Origin: Ga0077527 sp021300125
GTDB taxonomy: Bacteria; Pseudomonadota; Gammaproteobacteria; Burkholderiales; SG8-41
Direction: 5' to 3'
NCBI GenBank assembly: GCA_046339595.1
Contig: JBKDUF010000019.1
Span: 1 to 36,816, forward strand
Length of the DNA stretch: 36,816 nt
A program made the translations under genes and the position numbers. The notes beneath the pieces were generated by a model. It made no database searches, was not told where the DNA came from, and was given only the letters and a program-made list of their open reading frames with translations. Of the stretch, positions 16,083 through 24,737 are shown one piece after another (the first letter of the stretch is position 1; the number at the start of each line of letters is the position of its first letter).

Positions 16083-17051
16083 ATGGGCAATATTCCCGGT
16101 CTCAGCGGTGTTCATGCGGCCGGGCTGGCCATGTGCCTGGCCTGTCTTGCCGGCGCCGGGCTTGCACATGCCCAAGCCTATCCCGCCAAGCCGATCCGGA
16201 TCGTCACCACGGTGCCCGGCGGCAGCCTCGACCTGACTGCGCGCATCATCGCGCCGAAGCTCACGGAGAGGCTGGGACAAAACGTGATTGTCGATAATCG
16301 CGGCGGAGTACTGTCGATGGAGATCGTCGCCAAGTCGCCGCCGGATGGCTACACCCTGCTGCTGGCGAGCGCAAGCCTGTGGACTTCACATTTCCTGCGC
16401 GACAACGTGGCCTGGGACGCGTTGCGCGACTATGCCCCCGTGAGCCAGCTGGTGACCTCGCCCAACTTCCTGGTCGTCCACCCGTCGCTGCCTGTCAAGA
16501 CCGTGACACAACTGATCGCACTCGCCCGGTCGCGGTCCGGCGAGCTCAATTACTCGTCCGGCCAGACCGGCTCCTCTTCCCATGTCGCGGGCGAACTGTT
16601 CAACCAGATGGCCGGCGTGAACGTGGTGCGCGTTGCCTACAAGGGCCAGGGTCCCTCGATGGTGGCGCTGATCACCGGAGAAACCCAGATCAGTTTTCCC
16701 AATGCCGCGGCTGCGACGCCGTTCGTGAAATCGGGCAGGATCAGGGCGCTGGCCGTGACAACCGCGGCGCCATCGGCTTTCGCGCCGGGCTTGCCCACGG
16801 TCGCAGCCTCGGGGCTGCCCGGCTATGAGTCACGGGCGGTTCTCGGCCTGTTCGTGCCGGTGCGCACCCCGCCGGCACTGATCGAACTGCTCAATGCCGA
16901 AGTGAACCGCGCGCTCGGCCTGCCCGATGTCAGGCAGCAACTCTTTGAATCCGGCGCGGAGGCCTCGCCGGGTTCACCTGCTGAACTTGCCGCATTCATC
17001 AAGGCCGACATGGCCCTCACCGGAAAGGTGATGCGGCGCACCGCCCAGTAG
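16083..17051 (+). CDS. Bug/TctC-family receptor
   Basis: 322 residues with a signal peptide ending near GAGLAHAQA. The mature part starts YPAKPIRIVTTVPGGSLD and continues with VIVDNRGGVLSMEIV, PPDGYTLLLAS and VRVAYKGQGPSM. The second motif is slightly unusual (RGGVLS rather than RPGA-G), so the ligand pocket may differ from the neighbouring receptor. GGAGAAGG lies upstream of the ATG. It is 63 bases after the racemase-family gene and is likely cotranscribed with it. Confidence 0.92.
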   Translation: MGNIPGLSGVHAAGLAMCLACLAGAGLAHAQAYPAKPIRIVTTVPGGSLDLTARIIAPKLTERLGQNVIVDNRGGVLSMEIVAKSPPDGYTLLLASASLWTSHFLRDNVAWDALRDYAPVSQLVTSPNFLVVHPSLPVKTVTQLIALARSRSGELNYSSGQTGSSSHVAGELFNQMAGVNVVRVAYKGQGPSMVALITGETQISFPNAAAATPFVKSGRIRALAVTTAAPSAFAPGLPTVAASGLPGYESRAVLGLFVPVRTPPALIELLNAEVNRALGLPDVRQQLFESGAEASPGSPAELAAFIKADMALTGKVMRRTAQ

Positions 17052-17148
17052 CCCGCCAGGGCTTTTGAGGTCTCCCGTGGCCGCGGGTATCTGGGCTATG
17101 ATTGTCCCGAAGTACCGATAACTAAAGCATCTTCCGGAGGAGAACGTC

Positions 17149-18126
17149 ATGTCGTTGAGCCTTACGCGCGCAGCGCTGGTCTGCGCCGCCGCAGTGTCCG
17201 CGCTGGTGGCCGCCCCCGTTGCGGGCCAGCAGTTTCCCGTAAAAATCCTGCGTGTCATCAACCCCAACGCCCCCGGTGGCAACAGCGATGTGCTGTTTCG
17301 CCTGCTGGCGCCGAAAATGGGCGAGGTACTCGGCCACCAGCTGGTGATTGACTACCGCCCCGGCGCCGGCGGCAACATCGGCACCGAGATGGTGGCGCGC
17401 GCTGCGCCCGACGGCTACACCACGCTGATCGCGGCGGCGAGTTTCCTCTTCAACCCCGCGCTGCTCAAGCACATCCCATTCGATGCGGAGAAGGACTTCA
17501 CGCCGCTGGGCATCATCGCCGACATTCCCGCCGGGCTGCTGGTGCACCCCTCGCTGCCGGTGAAGACTGTGCAGGACCTCGTCAACCTCGCCAAGCGGCG
17601 GCCGGGCCAGCTCAACTTTTCCAGCTCGGGGCAGGGCGCGCTGGGTCACCTCTCGGGCGCGCTGTTCAATGCCTCGACCGGCATCAACACCGTGCACATC
17701 CCGTACAAGGGCGCGGGCCCGTCCATCGTGGATCTCGTTGCCGGACACGTGGAGTTTTCCTTCGTCAGCATCCCGGCGGTCGCCGGCCACATTCAGGCCA
17801 ACCGCCTGCGCATGATCGCCCAGTGCGGCGAGAGGCGCTTTGTCTCCTTCCCCAACGTGCCGACCATGGTCGAATCCGGCGTGAAGGACTTTGTCGTCAC
17901 CAGCCCCTTCAGCTACCTCGGGCCCGCCGGCATTCCGGCACCCATCGTCAAGCGCCTCAACGACGCGCTGCGCATTGCGGTGACCGATCCCAAGAACAAC
18001 CAGGCCATGATCGACAGCGGCGCCCAGCCGGTGGGCAACTCGCCGGCCGAACATGCGGCGATGATCCGCAGCGAAATCGCGAAATGGAAAAAGGTCGCGG
18101 CCGCCGCAGGGCTGAAGCCGATGTAA
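17149..18126 (+). CDS. Bug/TctC-family receptor
   Basis: 325 residues, with a signal peptide through about GQQFPVK. Motifs are INPNAPGGNSDV, VIDYRPGAGGNIG, PDGYTTLIAA, VHIPYKGAGPS and VPTMVESGVKDF. GGAGGAGA lies 6 bases before the ATG, a strong ribosome-binding site. The gene follows another receptor by 97 bases, and a strong intrinsic terminator closes the group 38 bases after its stop. Two adjacent but divergent receptors suggest duplication followed by ligand specialisation. Confidence 0.92.
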   Translation: MSLSLTRAALVCAAAVSALVAAPVAGQQFPVKILRVINPNAPGGNSDVLFRLLAPKMGEVLGHQLVIDYRPGAGGNIGTEMVARAAPDGYTTLIAAASFLFNPALLKHIPFDAEKDFTPLGIIADIPAGLLVHPSLPVKTVQDLVNLAKRRPGQLNFSSSGQGALGHLSGALFNASTGINTVHIPYKGAGPSIVDLVAGHVEFSFVSIPAVAGHIQANRLRMIAQCGERRFVSFPNVPTMVESGVKDFVVTSPFSYLGPAGIPAPIVKRLNDALRIAVTDPKNNQAMIDSGAQPVGNSPAEHAAMIRSEIAKWKKVAAAAGLKPM

Positions 18127-18163
18127 GTCGCTGGTGGCGGGCCTGAACCCATCCGCCTGCAGA

Positions 18164-18205
18164 CACGGGCCTGGTGACCCTGGTGACCAGGCCCGTGGTT
18201 TTTTC
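18164..18205 (+). terminator. Rho-independent terminator
   Basis: Arms CACGGGCCTGGT (18164-18175) and ACCAGGCCCGTG (18186-18197) form a perfect 12-bp GC-rich stem with a 10-base loop, followed by GTTTTTTC. This is the clearest intrinsic terminator in the window. It ends the racemase/Bug/Bug transcription unit. Confidence 0.92.
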
Positions 18206-18341
18206 AGGGTCTGCCGCGGACGCCCGCGACACAAACCGTTACAAAAAAATCCCCGCCCGGTGCGCCACGGCCACGTCCCGATGGCGCTAGTATCACTGCC
18301 GTGAACCGGCACGCAGTGGTGCCGGCCAGGGCGGGTGGTGG

Positions 18342-19856
18342 ATGACACTTTCAATGGCAACACCCCGATTGACGCAAGGCGGTGCCGGCACGCGCAGCGA
18401 AGGCCTGCGCCAGGTCCTGCGCCTGCTCGCCGTTCTGATGCTGATGGTCTGGGCAGCGGCGGCAACGGCCGCAACGCTGGGACCTGACAACGCCCGCCAC
18501 CTGCTCAACCGCGCCGGCTTTGGCGCGAGCCTCGCCGAAGTCGAAACCTACGCCAGACTCACGCGCGCCCAGGCCACCGAGCGGCTGCTGGCGGTGAAAG
18601 GCGGCGTGCTGCCCGAGCCCGATTGGGTGCGCGAGCCGTACTTCCCGCCGGGACGCCTCGCCAGCCTCGATGCCGAGACCCGCACCCGCGTCGTGGCCGA
18701 GCGTATTGATCGCGGCATCCAACTGCGCGAATGGTGGCTGCGGCAGATGCTGGTTACCCCTGACCCGCTGCGTGAGCGGATGACGCTGTTCTGGCACAAC
18801 CACTTCGTGTCCGGCCTGCAGAAAGTGCTGTCGCCGCAGCTGATGTACCGGCAAAACGTGCTGCTGCGCGAGCAGGCGCTGGGCAATTTCGGCACGCTGC
18901 TGCATGCCGTGGCACGTGATCCCGCGATGCTGCGCTACCTCGACAGCGCCTTCAACCGCAAGGGCAGCCCCAACGAGAACTTCGCGCGCGAGCTGATGGA
19001 GTTGTTTACGCTGGGCGAAGGTCACTACACCGAACAGGATGTGAAGGAAGTCGCGCGCGCCTTCACCGGCTGGAGCCTGAGCCCCGAGGGCGAATTCGTA
19101 TTCCGCCCGGCGCTGCACGACGACGGGCCCAAGACCGTGCTCGGTCGCCAGGGCAACTTCGGCGGCAGCGAAGTGCTCGACCTGCTGCTGGAACGCCCCG
19201 AGACCGCGACGCTGATCGCGCGCAAGCTGTGGCTCGAGTTTGTGTCGCCGCAGCCGGTGCCCGCCGAAGTGGCGCGCATCGCCGCCGCATTGCGCGGCAG
19301 CGGCTACGACATCCGCGCCGCGCTGCGCGTGCTCTTCAATTCCGAAGCGTTCTATGCGCCGGCGAACCGCGGCGTGCTGGTCAAGTCACCGGTGGACCTG
19401 GTAGTGGGCACACTGCGCCAGTTTGAATTCGAGGTGCCCGACGTGCTGCCCTTCGTATTTGCCGCCGGGCAGTTCGGCCAGGTGCTGTTTGCGCCGCCCA
19501 ACGTCAAGGGCTGGCCCGGCGGCGAGCTGTGGATCAACGCCACCACGCTGCTGCAGAGAAAGCAGCTGCTCGACACCCTGTTCCAGGACCGCCTCGCGGT
19601 GGGCATGGCCGGCATGGGCATGATGGCGGTGGCAGCGAACGTGGCTGCCAATCCCGCCGCGGCACGGCAGGCACGGGCGCGGCTCGCCCTCGGCCAGGTG
19701 CGTTTTGATGCCGATGCCTGGCTGGTCAAACTCAAGGGCACACCGCCGGCGCGCGCGGTGCTCGCGGTGGCGCCGGTGCATGCAGTCACCGGCGCACAAC
19801 CCGGCCTCGAAGACCTGCGCGCGCTGGTGCTCGATCCCGCGTCTCAACTCAAATGA
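18342..19856 (+). CDS. DUF1800-family exported protein
   Basis: A 504-residue DUF1800 protein. A signal peptide or membrane segment (about 27-45, LLAVLMLMVWAAAATAAT) leads into the family start HLLNRAGFGA. Hallmarks follow: TLFWHNHFVSG, the RNPGAMLRYLD-like DPAMLRYLDS, ENFARELMELFTLGEGHYTE and VARAFTGWSL. The family is widespread in bacteria and functionally uncharacterised. It nearly always pairs with a DUF1501 protein, as here, where the stop overlaps the next start (ATGA). The pair is thought to act together outside the cytoplasm. An ATG at 18354 is an alternative start. Confidence 0.92.
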   Translation: MTLSMATPRLTQGGAGTRSEGLRQVLRLLAVLMLMVWAAAATAATLGPDNARHLLNRAGFGASLAEVETYARLTRAQATERLLAVKGGVLPEPDWVREPYFPPGRLASLDAETRTRVVAERIDRGIQLREWWLRQMLVTPDPLRERMTLFWHNHFVSGLQKVLSPQLMYRQNVLLREQALGNFGTLLHAVARDPAMLRYLDSAFNRKGSPNENFARELMELFTLGEGHYTEQDVKEVARAFTGWSLSPEGEFVFRPALHDDGPKTVLGRQGNFGGSEVLDLLLERPETATLIARKLWLEFVSPQPVPAEVARIAAALRGSGYDIRAALRVLFNSEAFYAPANRGVLVKSPVDLVVGTLRQFEFEVPDVLPFVFAAGQFGQVLFAPPNVKGWPGGELWINATTLLQRKQLLDTLFQDRLAVGMAGMGMMAVAANVAANPAAARQARARLALGQVRFDADAWLVKLKGTPPARAVLAVAPVHAVTGAQPGLEDLRALVLDPASQLK

Positions 19857-21061
19857 TCCGACCCGACCACAAGCCCGCCATGAACAACCCGGCCCTGATG
19901 CAAAACCGTCGCCGATTCCTCCGCGCCGCGGGCGCTGCCGCCGCGGTGAGCTGGCTGCCCTGGCCCGCGCAGGCCGCGCCCGCGCGCGGCGAGCGGAGGC
20001 TGCTGGTGCTGGTCGAGCTCAAGGGCGGCAACGACGGCTTCAACACCCTGATTCCCTACGCTGATACCGAGTACTACCGCCTGCGCCCCGGCATCGCCAT
20101 TGTGCGCGAGCAGGTGCTGCCGCTCGACGAGCGCGCCGGCCTGCATCCCGAACTGCGGCCGCTGCTGCCGCTGTGGCAGGCGAACGAACTCGCACTGGTG
20201 CAGAACGTGGGCTACCCGCAGCCCAACCTTTCGCATTTCCGCTCCATCGAAATCTGGGACACCGCTTCCAACAGCAGCGAATACCTCGACGCCGGCTGGC
20301 TCACGCGCAGCTTCAGCGCCGTGCCGCTGCCGGCAGGCAGTGCTGCCGACGGCGTGGTGGTGGGCGGTGCCGAACTCGGTCCGCTTGCGGGGCGCGCCGG
20401 CCGTGCGGTGACGCTGGTCAACCCCGAGCAGTTCCTGCGCCAGTCGCGGCTGGCCAATCCCGCGAGTGTGGCGGCGGCCAATCCGGCGCTGGCGCACGTG
20501 CTGCGCGTGGAGCAGGCAGTGAGCGGTGCCGCCTCAAAGCTGCGCGCCGACCGCAGCTTCAGCGCCGTGTTTCCCAACGGCGCCTTCGGCAATGCCGTGC
20601 GCACCGCGGCGCAGGTCGCTGCGGCCAATGCCGGCGTGCCGGTGATCAAGCTCTCGCTCAACGGCTTTGACACCCATGTCGGCCAGCTCCAGCGCCAGGC
20701 GCGCCTGTTGCAGGAACTGGCCGAAGGCCTCGTCGCCCTCAAAAGCGCGCTCACCGAACTGGGTCTGTGGGAATCCGCGCTGGTGATGAGCTACGCCGAA
20801 TTCGGCCGCCGCCCGCAGCAGAACCAGAGCGGCGGCACCGACCACGGCACGGCCAGCGTGCACTTCGTCATCGGCGGGCGCGTGCGCGGCGGCCTCTATG
20901 GCGCGCCGCCCGACTTCAGCCGCCTCGACAGCGCCGGCAACGTGCAGCATGCGGTGGATTTCCGCGCGCTGTATGCCACCGTGCTCGAACGCTGGTGGGG
21001 GCTGGACGCGGCAGCGGTGCTGCGCGGGCGGCATGTGCCGCTGGACCTGATCCGGGCCTGA
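19853..21061 (+). CDS. DUF1501-family protein with Tat signal
   Basis: A 402-residue DUF1501 protein, a family related in fold to alkaline phosphatases/sulfatases. A twin-arginine signal NRRRFLRAAG precedes a hydrophobic stretch ending in AQAAPARG, so it is exported folded, possibly with a metal bound. The ELKGGNDGFNTLIPY motif and a late segment with SYAEFGRRPQQN and GTDHGTASVHFVIGG are typical of the family. It overlaps the DUF1800 gene by four bases. ATG 19880, nearer the Tat motif, is an alternative start. The biochemical role is unknown. Confidence 0.92.
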   Translation: MIRPDHKPAMNNPALMQNRRRFLRAAGAAAAVSWLPWPAQAAPARGERRLLVLVELKGGNDGFNTLIPYADTEYYRLRPGIAIVREQVLPLDERAGLHPELRPLLPLWQANELALVQNVGYPQPNLSHFRSIEIWDTASNSSEYLDAGWLTRSFSAVPLPAGSAADGVVVGGAELGPLAGRAGRAVTLVNPEQFLRQSRLANPASVAAANPALAHVLRVEQAVSGAASKLRADRSFSAVFPNGAFGNAVRTAAQVAAANAGVPVIKLSLNGFDTHVGQLQRQARLLQELAEGLVALKSALTELGLWESALVMSYAEFGRRPQQNQSGGTDHGTASVHFVIGGRVRGGLYGAPPDFSRLDSAGNVQHAVDFRALYATVLERWWGLDAAAVLRGRHVPLDLIRA

Positions 21062-21149
21062 TCGCCCCGATTCACGCGCTTGCGCATCCGCACGCCAGGC
21101 AGTGCAGGGCCCGGGCCTCGTTCAGGCCGCCCCGGCATCGGGGGCCTCA

Positions 21150-21163
21150 TTCAACTGGTTGAA
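21150..21163. promoter_or_regulatory. Inverted repeat upstream of a Bug receptor gene
   Basis: TTCAAC and GTTGAA flank a 2-base centre in the 182-base gap before the receptor gene at 21244. It could be an operator for a dimeric regulator of that receptor. No clear promoter hexamers were assigned around it, and the remainder of the gap holds nothing recognisable. Confidence 0.3.
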
Positions 21164-21243
21164 GTGATACATTCAGTCACCGGACCGTGACGCACCGGTG
21201 CACGCAGGCCAACGATTCAAAAACGACCTGAGGACGACGCACG

Positions 21244-22215
21244 ATGAATGCCCCCCAAAAACTCTGCTGTGCCCTGCTGACCCTGGCCGCAACCAGCGCC
21301 ATGGCGCAAACCAACTATCCCGACCGCGCGCTGCGCCTGATCGTACCCTTTGCCGCGGGCAGCGCGACGGACTCCTCGGCGCGGATCATCAGCACCCAGC
21401 TCTCCACCCAGCTGGGTCAGCAGATCGTTGTGGACAATCGTGCCGGCGCGGGCGGCGCCATCGGCATGCAGGCCCTGGTCAAATCGCCGGCCGACGGCTA
21501 CACCATCGCCTATGCCGGTGCCGGCCCGCTCGCGATCAATCGCAGCATGTCCGCCAACCTGCCGTACGACGTCGAGAAGGAAGTCCAGGCCATCTCGCAG
21601 GGCATCAGCTCGCCGCTGCTGCTGGCCGTGTCGCCGACCCTGCCGGTCAAGAGCGTGAAGGACATGATCGCGCTGGCGCGAACACGCCCCGGCCAGATGT
21701 CATTCGGTTCGGCCGGCAACGGCACTGTTGGCCATCTCGCGGGCGAGTATTTCAAGGCCCTGAGCAAGACCGACATCCTGCATGTGCCCTACAAGGGCGG
21801 CGCCCAGGCGGCCGTCGACACCATGTCCGGGTTTGTGCAGTTCCTGTTTGACCCGACCAGCAGCCTCGCGCCCCACATCACCAGCAGCCGCCTGCGTGGC
21901 CTTGCCGTCACCGGCAGCAAACGCATCAAGCCGTTTCCGAACCTGCCGACCGTGGCCGAATCCGGCCTGCCCGGTTACGAGGTCACCACCTGGGGCGGCA
22001 TCATCGGCCCGGCGGGCATCCCGCGGCCCATCGTCACCCGCCTCAGCGAAGAAGTGCAGAAAGCGACCAAGTCGGCCCTAGTGGTCGAACGTTTCGCCGC
22101 ACTCGGAACCGACCCGCTCGGCTCGACGCCGGAGCAGTTCACCGAGTTCATCCGCAAGGAATACCTGAAGTGGGCTGACGTCATCAAGCGCGCGGGGCTG
22201 AAGCAGCAGCCCTAG
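21244..22215 (+). CDS. Bug/TctC-family receptor
   Basis: 323 residues with a signal peptide ending TSAMAQT. Motifs are YPDRALRLIVPFAAGSATD, VVDNRAGAGGAIG, PADGYTIAYAG, LHVPYKGGAQA and LPTVAESGLPGYEVTTWGG. GAGGA lies 8 bases before the ATG. It appears to be a single-gene unit, bounded upstream by the DUF1501 gene and downstream by a GC-rich hairpin before a convergent gene. The neighbouring aspartoacylase-like gene lies on the opposite strand, so there is no operon link to a ligand. Confidence 0.92.
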   Translation: MNAPQKLCCALLTLAATSAMAQTNYPDRALRLIVPFAAGSATDSSARIISTQLSTQLGQQIVVDNRAGAGGAIGMQALVKSPADGYTIAYAGAGPLAINRSMSANLPYDVEKEVQAISQGISSPLLLAVSPTLPVKSVKDMIALARTRPGQMSFGSAGNGTVGHLAGEYFKALSKTDILHVPYKGGAQAAVDTMSGFVQFLFDPTSSLAPHITSSRLRGLAVTGSKRIKPFPNLPTVAESGLPGYEVTTWGGIIGPAGIPRPIVTRLSEEVQKATKSALVVERFAALGTDPLGSTPEQFTEFIRKEYLKWADVIKRAGLKQQP

Positions 22216-22231
22216 CAGGGCACACGCCGGC

Positions 22232-22254
22232 GGTGCGGCCCCGCGGGCCGCACC
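22232..22254. terminator. GC-rich hairpin between convergent genes
   Basis: GGTGCGGCCC (22232-22241) and GGGCCGCACC (22245-22254) form a perfect 10-bp stem with a 3-base loop in the 53-base gap between two convergent genes. There is no T-tract on either side, so bidirectional termination is likely but not certain. Confidence 0.6.
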
Positions 22255-22268
22255 ACCGGCGCGCGGAT

Positions 22269-23228
22269 TCAGTGCGCCGTCACAAAACGGCCCATGCGCA
22301 CCGCGGTCTGGCTGCGATACAGCCGTTTCGAAGGCATCACCATCACGCAGTGGTCGTACGGGGTGTGTACCTCGCGATCGCCATCCCAGCCGATCAGCGT
22401 GCCGGCCTGCTCGATCACCTCGAGCCCGGTGAATGGCCGCGCAAAACGGAAAGTCTCGGCGGTGATGGTCACCGGATGCGTGACCTCCACCGTCTGCTGC
22501 GGCAGCGGCGTCTCGGCGAAACGCAGCGGCCCGCGTTCGGCATCAATCACGCCGCAGCGCGCCAGGAAGCGCAGCGTGGTTTCGCGCGCCACCGCCACCG
22601 TGCGTTTCGCCCAATGCTGTCCGCATTCGACCAGCAGCGCATTCTTCGGGCTGGCGGCATCGCCGAAGCCGCCGTAATCACGCATGCGCCGGCCCGCAGC
22701 ATGGCCGTGATCGCAGACCGCCAGCGCCGGAAAGCCGATCTCCGCGGCGAAGCGGCGGCCCTTGGCCAGCGGCCCCGCGAGCAGCAGCGGATCTGAAGGA
22801 TGCTGCATCGAATGAATGTCGAGCAGCAGGTCGGCGCTGTCCACCAGCGGGCGGATGATACGCGCGCGCCGCAGGTCCGCGCTGTCGCGCGGGCCATCCA
22901 GCACCTCGGCAGTCCACACCCGGTTGAAATCCTCCTCCACCCAGCGCGAGGCCTCGGGATTGGCGACATCAAAGCGCTCGAAGGCGGTGATGTTGCAGAA
23001 GAGCAGCGTCAGCTTGCCTTGCAGCGGACGGATATCGGCGCGGAACAGCTCATCGAGCACGATCGCGCCGCAGATCTCGTTGCCATGGACCAGCGCGGTG
23101 ACCATCACATGCGGCCCGGACTGGCCGCTGTCGAGGGTGGTGGCGTATTCGATACCGGTGTTGCCCTTGCGGTAGGGGCTGATGTCGGGGGCGCTGATTT
23201 CAACGGTATAGGCGTAGGGGTCGGTCAT
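22269..23228 (-). CDS. Succinylglutamate desuccinylase/aspartoacylase-family (M14) hydrolase
   Basis: A Zn-dependent amide hydrolase of about 319 residues. Zn ligands are visible in ALVHGNEICGA (His and Glu of HGNE) and LLLDIHSMQ (His), and the catalytic Glu in LLVECGQHWA. A C-terminal beta-rich domain follows, as in AstE/aspartoacylase. It would remove an acyl group from an N-acylated amino acid. The frame is open to 23303, but ATG 23228 (MTDPYAYTVEIS) starts the conserved part. No arginine-succinyltransferase genes are nearby, so a role in the AST pathway is not supported. Confidence 0.87.
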   Translation of the reverse strand: MTDPYAYTVEISAPDISPYRKGNTGIEYATTLDSGQSGPHVMVTALVHGNEICGAIVLDELFRADIRPLQGKLTLLFCNITAFERFDVANPEASRWVEEDFNRVWTAEVLDGPRDSADLRRARIIRPLVDSADLLLDIHSMQHPSDPLLLAGPLAKGRRFAAEIGFPALAVCDHGHAAGRRMRDYGGFGDAASPKNALLVECGQHWAKRTVAVARETTLRFLARCGVIDAERGPLRFAETPLPQQTVEVTHPVTITAETFRFARPFTGLEVIEQAGTLIGWDGDREVHTPYDHCVMVMPSKRLYRSQTAVRMGRFVTAH

Positions 23229-23363
23229 GGCTTTTGCGGATGGCGTGAGAGGGCGGTGACAGTGGACTCGTGAATCTGCTTCGAGTGTAGCCCGGTCTCC
23301 CACGCCTTGCCTGCTTCGGTGGGGGCGGGTGCCGAATAATCAGCCGGGCATCGAAAACCCTGA

Positions 23364-23690
23364 CTAAGCGATGCCGGCAAACACCGCCAGCGAGCGGTTG
23401 ACCTTGAGCAGGGTGGCATCATCCACGTGGCCAATCACGCCGCCCACCCGCTCGCGCGGCACGGTCACAATCTTGTCGATCTGGATTTGCGAAATGCTGC
23501 GCAGGCCGTTATCCGGTCCAGGATCCACCGTGATGCGGAAGATCGGCGCGTTGCGCAATTCGCTCGTCACCAGGCAAAGGGCCACACTGGGCAATTCGCT
23601 GAACAGATCGGATTGAATCACCAGTGCCGGACGCGGTTTGCCGTAATCACCGGGTGTGGCTACGGTGACGAAGTCACCGCGCCGCATCAT
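23364..23690 (-). CDS. mazF: MazF/PemK-family endoribonuclease toxin
   Basis: A 108-residue MazF/PemK-type mRNA interferase. The N-terminal strand RRGDFVTVATPGDYGKPRPALVIQSD contains the RG-D/PRP substrate-loop pattern. The catalytic region LVTSELRNAPIFRITVDP follows, then ISQIQIDKIVTV and the typical C-terminal dimer helix. Members cleave RNA as dimers and are neutralised by a small antitoxin. The start overlaps the antitoxin gene end by 17 bases, indicating translational coupling. ATG 23687 is an equally possible start. Confidence 0.85.
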   Translation of the reverse strand: MMRRGDFVTVATPGDYGKPRPALVIQSDLFSELPSVALCLVTSELRNAPIFRITVDPGPDNGLRSISQIQIDKIVTVPRERVGGVIGHVDDATLLKVNRSLAVFAGIA

Positions 23691-23886
23691 CGCTCCACGC
23701 GGCGACCTTGCCGATGAACTCCAGGGTCTCGGTTTCAGCCGGGTCGTGCTGCATCAACGCCGACTGGCGGCGGCATTCCGCTGCAAACACCGGCGAGCGC
23801 GTGTCAGGTACCCACAGCTGCACCAGCCGCAGGCCCGCAGCGCGCTGCCGCACGCGGTACTTTTTCATGCGTTCGTTGACTTCCAT
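23674..23886 (-). CDS. MazE-like antitoxin (DUF3018-type)
   Basis: A 70-residue small protein of the antitoxin MazE-like/DUF3018 type. The family pattern AAGLRLVQLWVPDTRSPVFAAECRRQSAL is clear, with an acidic tail EFIGKVAAWSDD likely to bind the toxin. It precedes and overlaps the MazF-like gene. GGGGA lies 5 bases before the ATG. A palindromic operator sits 9 bases upstream of the start codon, consistent with autorepression by the toxin-antitoxin complex. Confidence 0.82.
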   Translation of the reverse strand: MEVNERMKKYRVRQRAAGLRLVQLWVPDTRSPVFAAECRRQSALMQHDPAETETLEFIGKVAAWSDDAAR

Positions 23887-23895
23887 GGCATCCCC

Positions 23896-23919
23896 GTAAC
23901 ATGTTACACGGCCATGTTA
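23896..23919. promoter_or_regulatory. Palindromic operator of the MazE/MazF-like module
   Basis: GTAACATGTTAC at 23896-23907 is a perfect 12-base palindrome, and its half CATGTTA recurs at 23913-23919, 13 bases apart. On the - strand, TTGCAC followed by 17 bases and TAACAT makes a plausible promoter whose -10 overlaps the second half-site. Binding of the antitoxin complex here would shut off transcription (inferred from how mazEF loci are regulated). Confidence 0.6.
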
Positions 23920-24004
23920 TGCCTTCAGAAGGTCTGGTGCAAGTCTCTGTGTCTTGATGAATGCCTGGAGAATATTCATAAGTATTTGACTTTAATAATA
24001 TAAA

Positions 24005-24664
24005 TCATGATTTGTCCGGATGCCGTAGGACGGCATCCATGGCGCTGCGCCACACACTGGCCAGCCAGGGCTGCTGCTCGCGCGGCAGGCCCTCGGGGCG
24101 GTAGTAGTGCGCCAGTTCGGTAAAACCTGCTGCGGTCATGTGGCCGCGCCAGGCCTCAAGGTCGTGAAAGACGCCGTAGCGCCCGCCGTTCCAGCCGGCA
24201 TCATTGCGGCCGCGCGGATTGGAGCTGAACAACACGCCGCCGGGTTTCAGTGTGGCCCGCAGCTGGCGCAGCACGCGCGGCAATTCCTGCGCCGGCACAT
24301 GAAACAGCACGGCATTGGCAAACACGCCGTCAAAATGCCCGGGCGGCAAATCCAGCTGCAGAAAATCCTGCTGCCACACCGTGCAGCCGCTGTACTCCCG
24401 CGCCATCGCGGCAAAGCGCGCCGAACCTTCCACGCCGGTCGCAACATGACCGAGCGCCGTGAATGCCTTGAGATCACGCCCCGGACCACAACCAAAATCG
24501 AGGATCCGGTACGGCGGCTCGCCCCGGATGTGCTGCAGCAGGGCGGCGATATTCTGGCTGACATCGTGATCGCGCGTGCCCTGCCAGAACGACTCGGCAT
24601 TCTGGTCATAATGCTGCAGCGTGACCCGGGTGATGGTTTCCAGATCCTGGGCGGACAGTTTCAT
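24005..24664 (-). CDS. Class I SAM-dependent methyltransferase
   Basis: A 219-residue Rossmann-fold methyltransferase. Motif I is ILDFGCGPGRDLKAF (about 55-69), then the acidic residue in GVEGSARF, motif IV LPPGHFDGVFANAVLFHV and a post-motif LRATLKPGGVLFSS. The arrangement matches small-molecule methyltransferases of the Methyltransf_11/25 group. The substrate is unknown. No clear ribosome-binding site precedes the ATG. It is divergent from the membrane protein gene across a 73-base gap. Confidence 0.87.
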   Translation of the reverse strand: MKLSAQDLETITRVTLQHYDQNAESFWQGTRDHDVSQNIAALLQHIRGEPPYRILDFGCGPGRDLKAFTALGHVATGVEGSARFAAMAREYSGCTVWQQDFLQLDLPPGHFDGVFANAVLFHVPAQELPRVLRQLRATLKPGGVLFSSNPRGRNDAGWNGGRYGVFHDLEAWRGHMTAAGFTELAHYYRPEGLPREQQPWLASVWRSAMDAVLRHPDKS

Positions 24665-24737
24665 GGGATCAACAGCCGTGCGGTGGCCGTGAGTTAACAG
24701 CTACACTGCCCTGATGCATCCATGTGAGGCGCTACAC

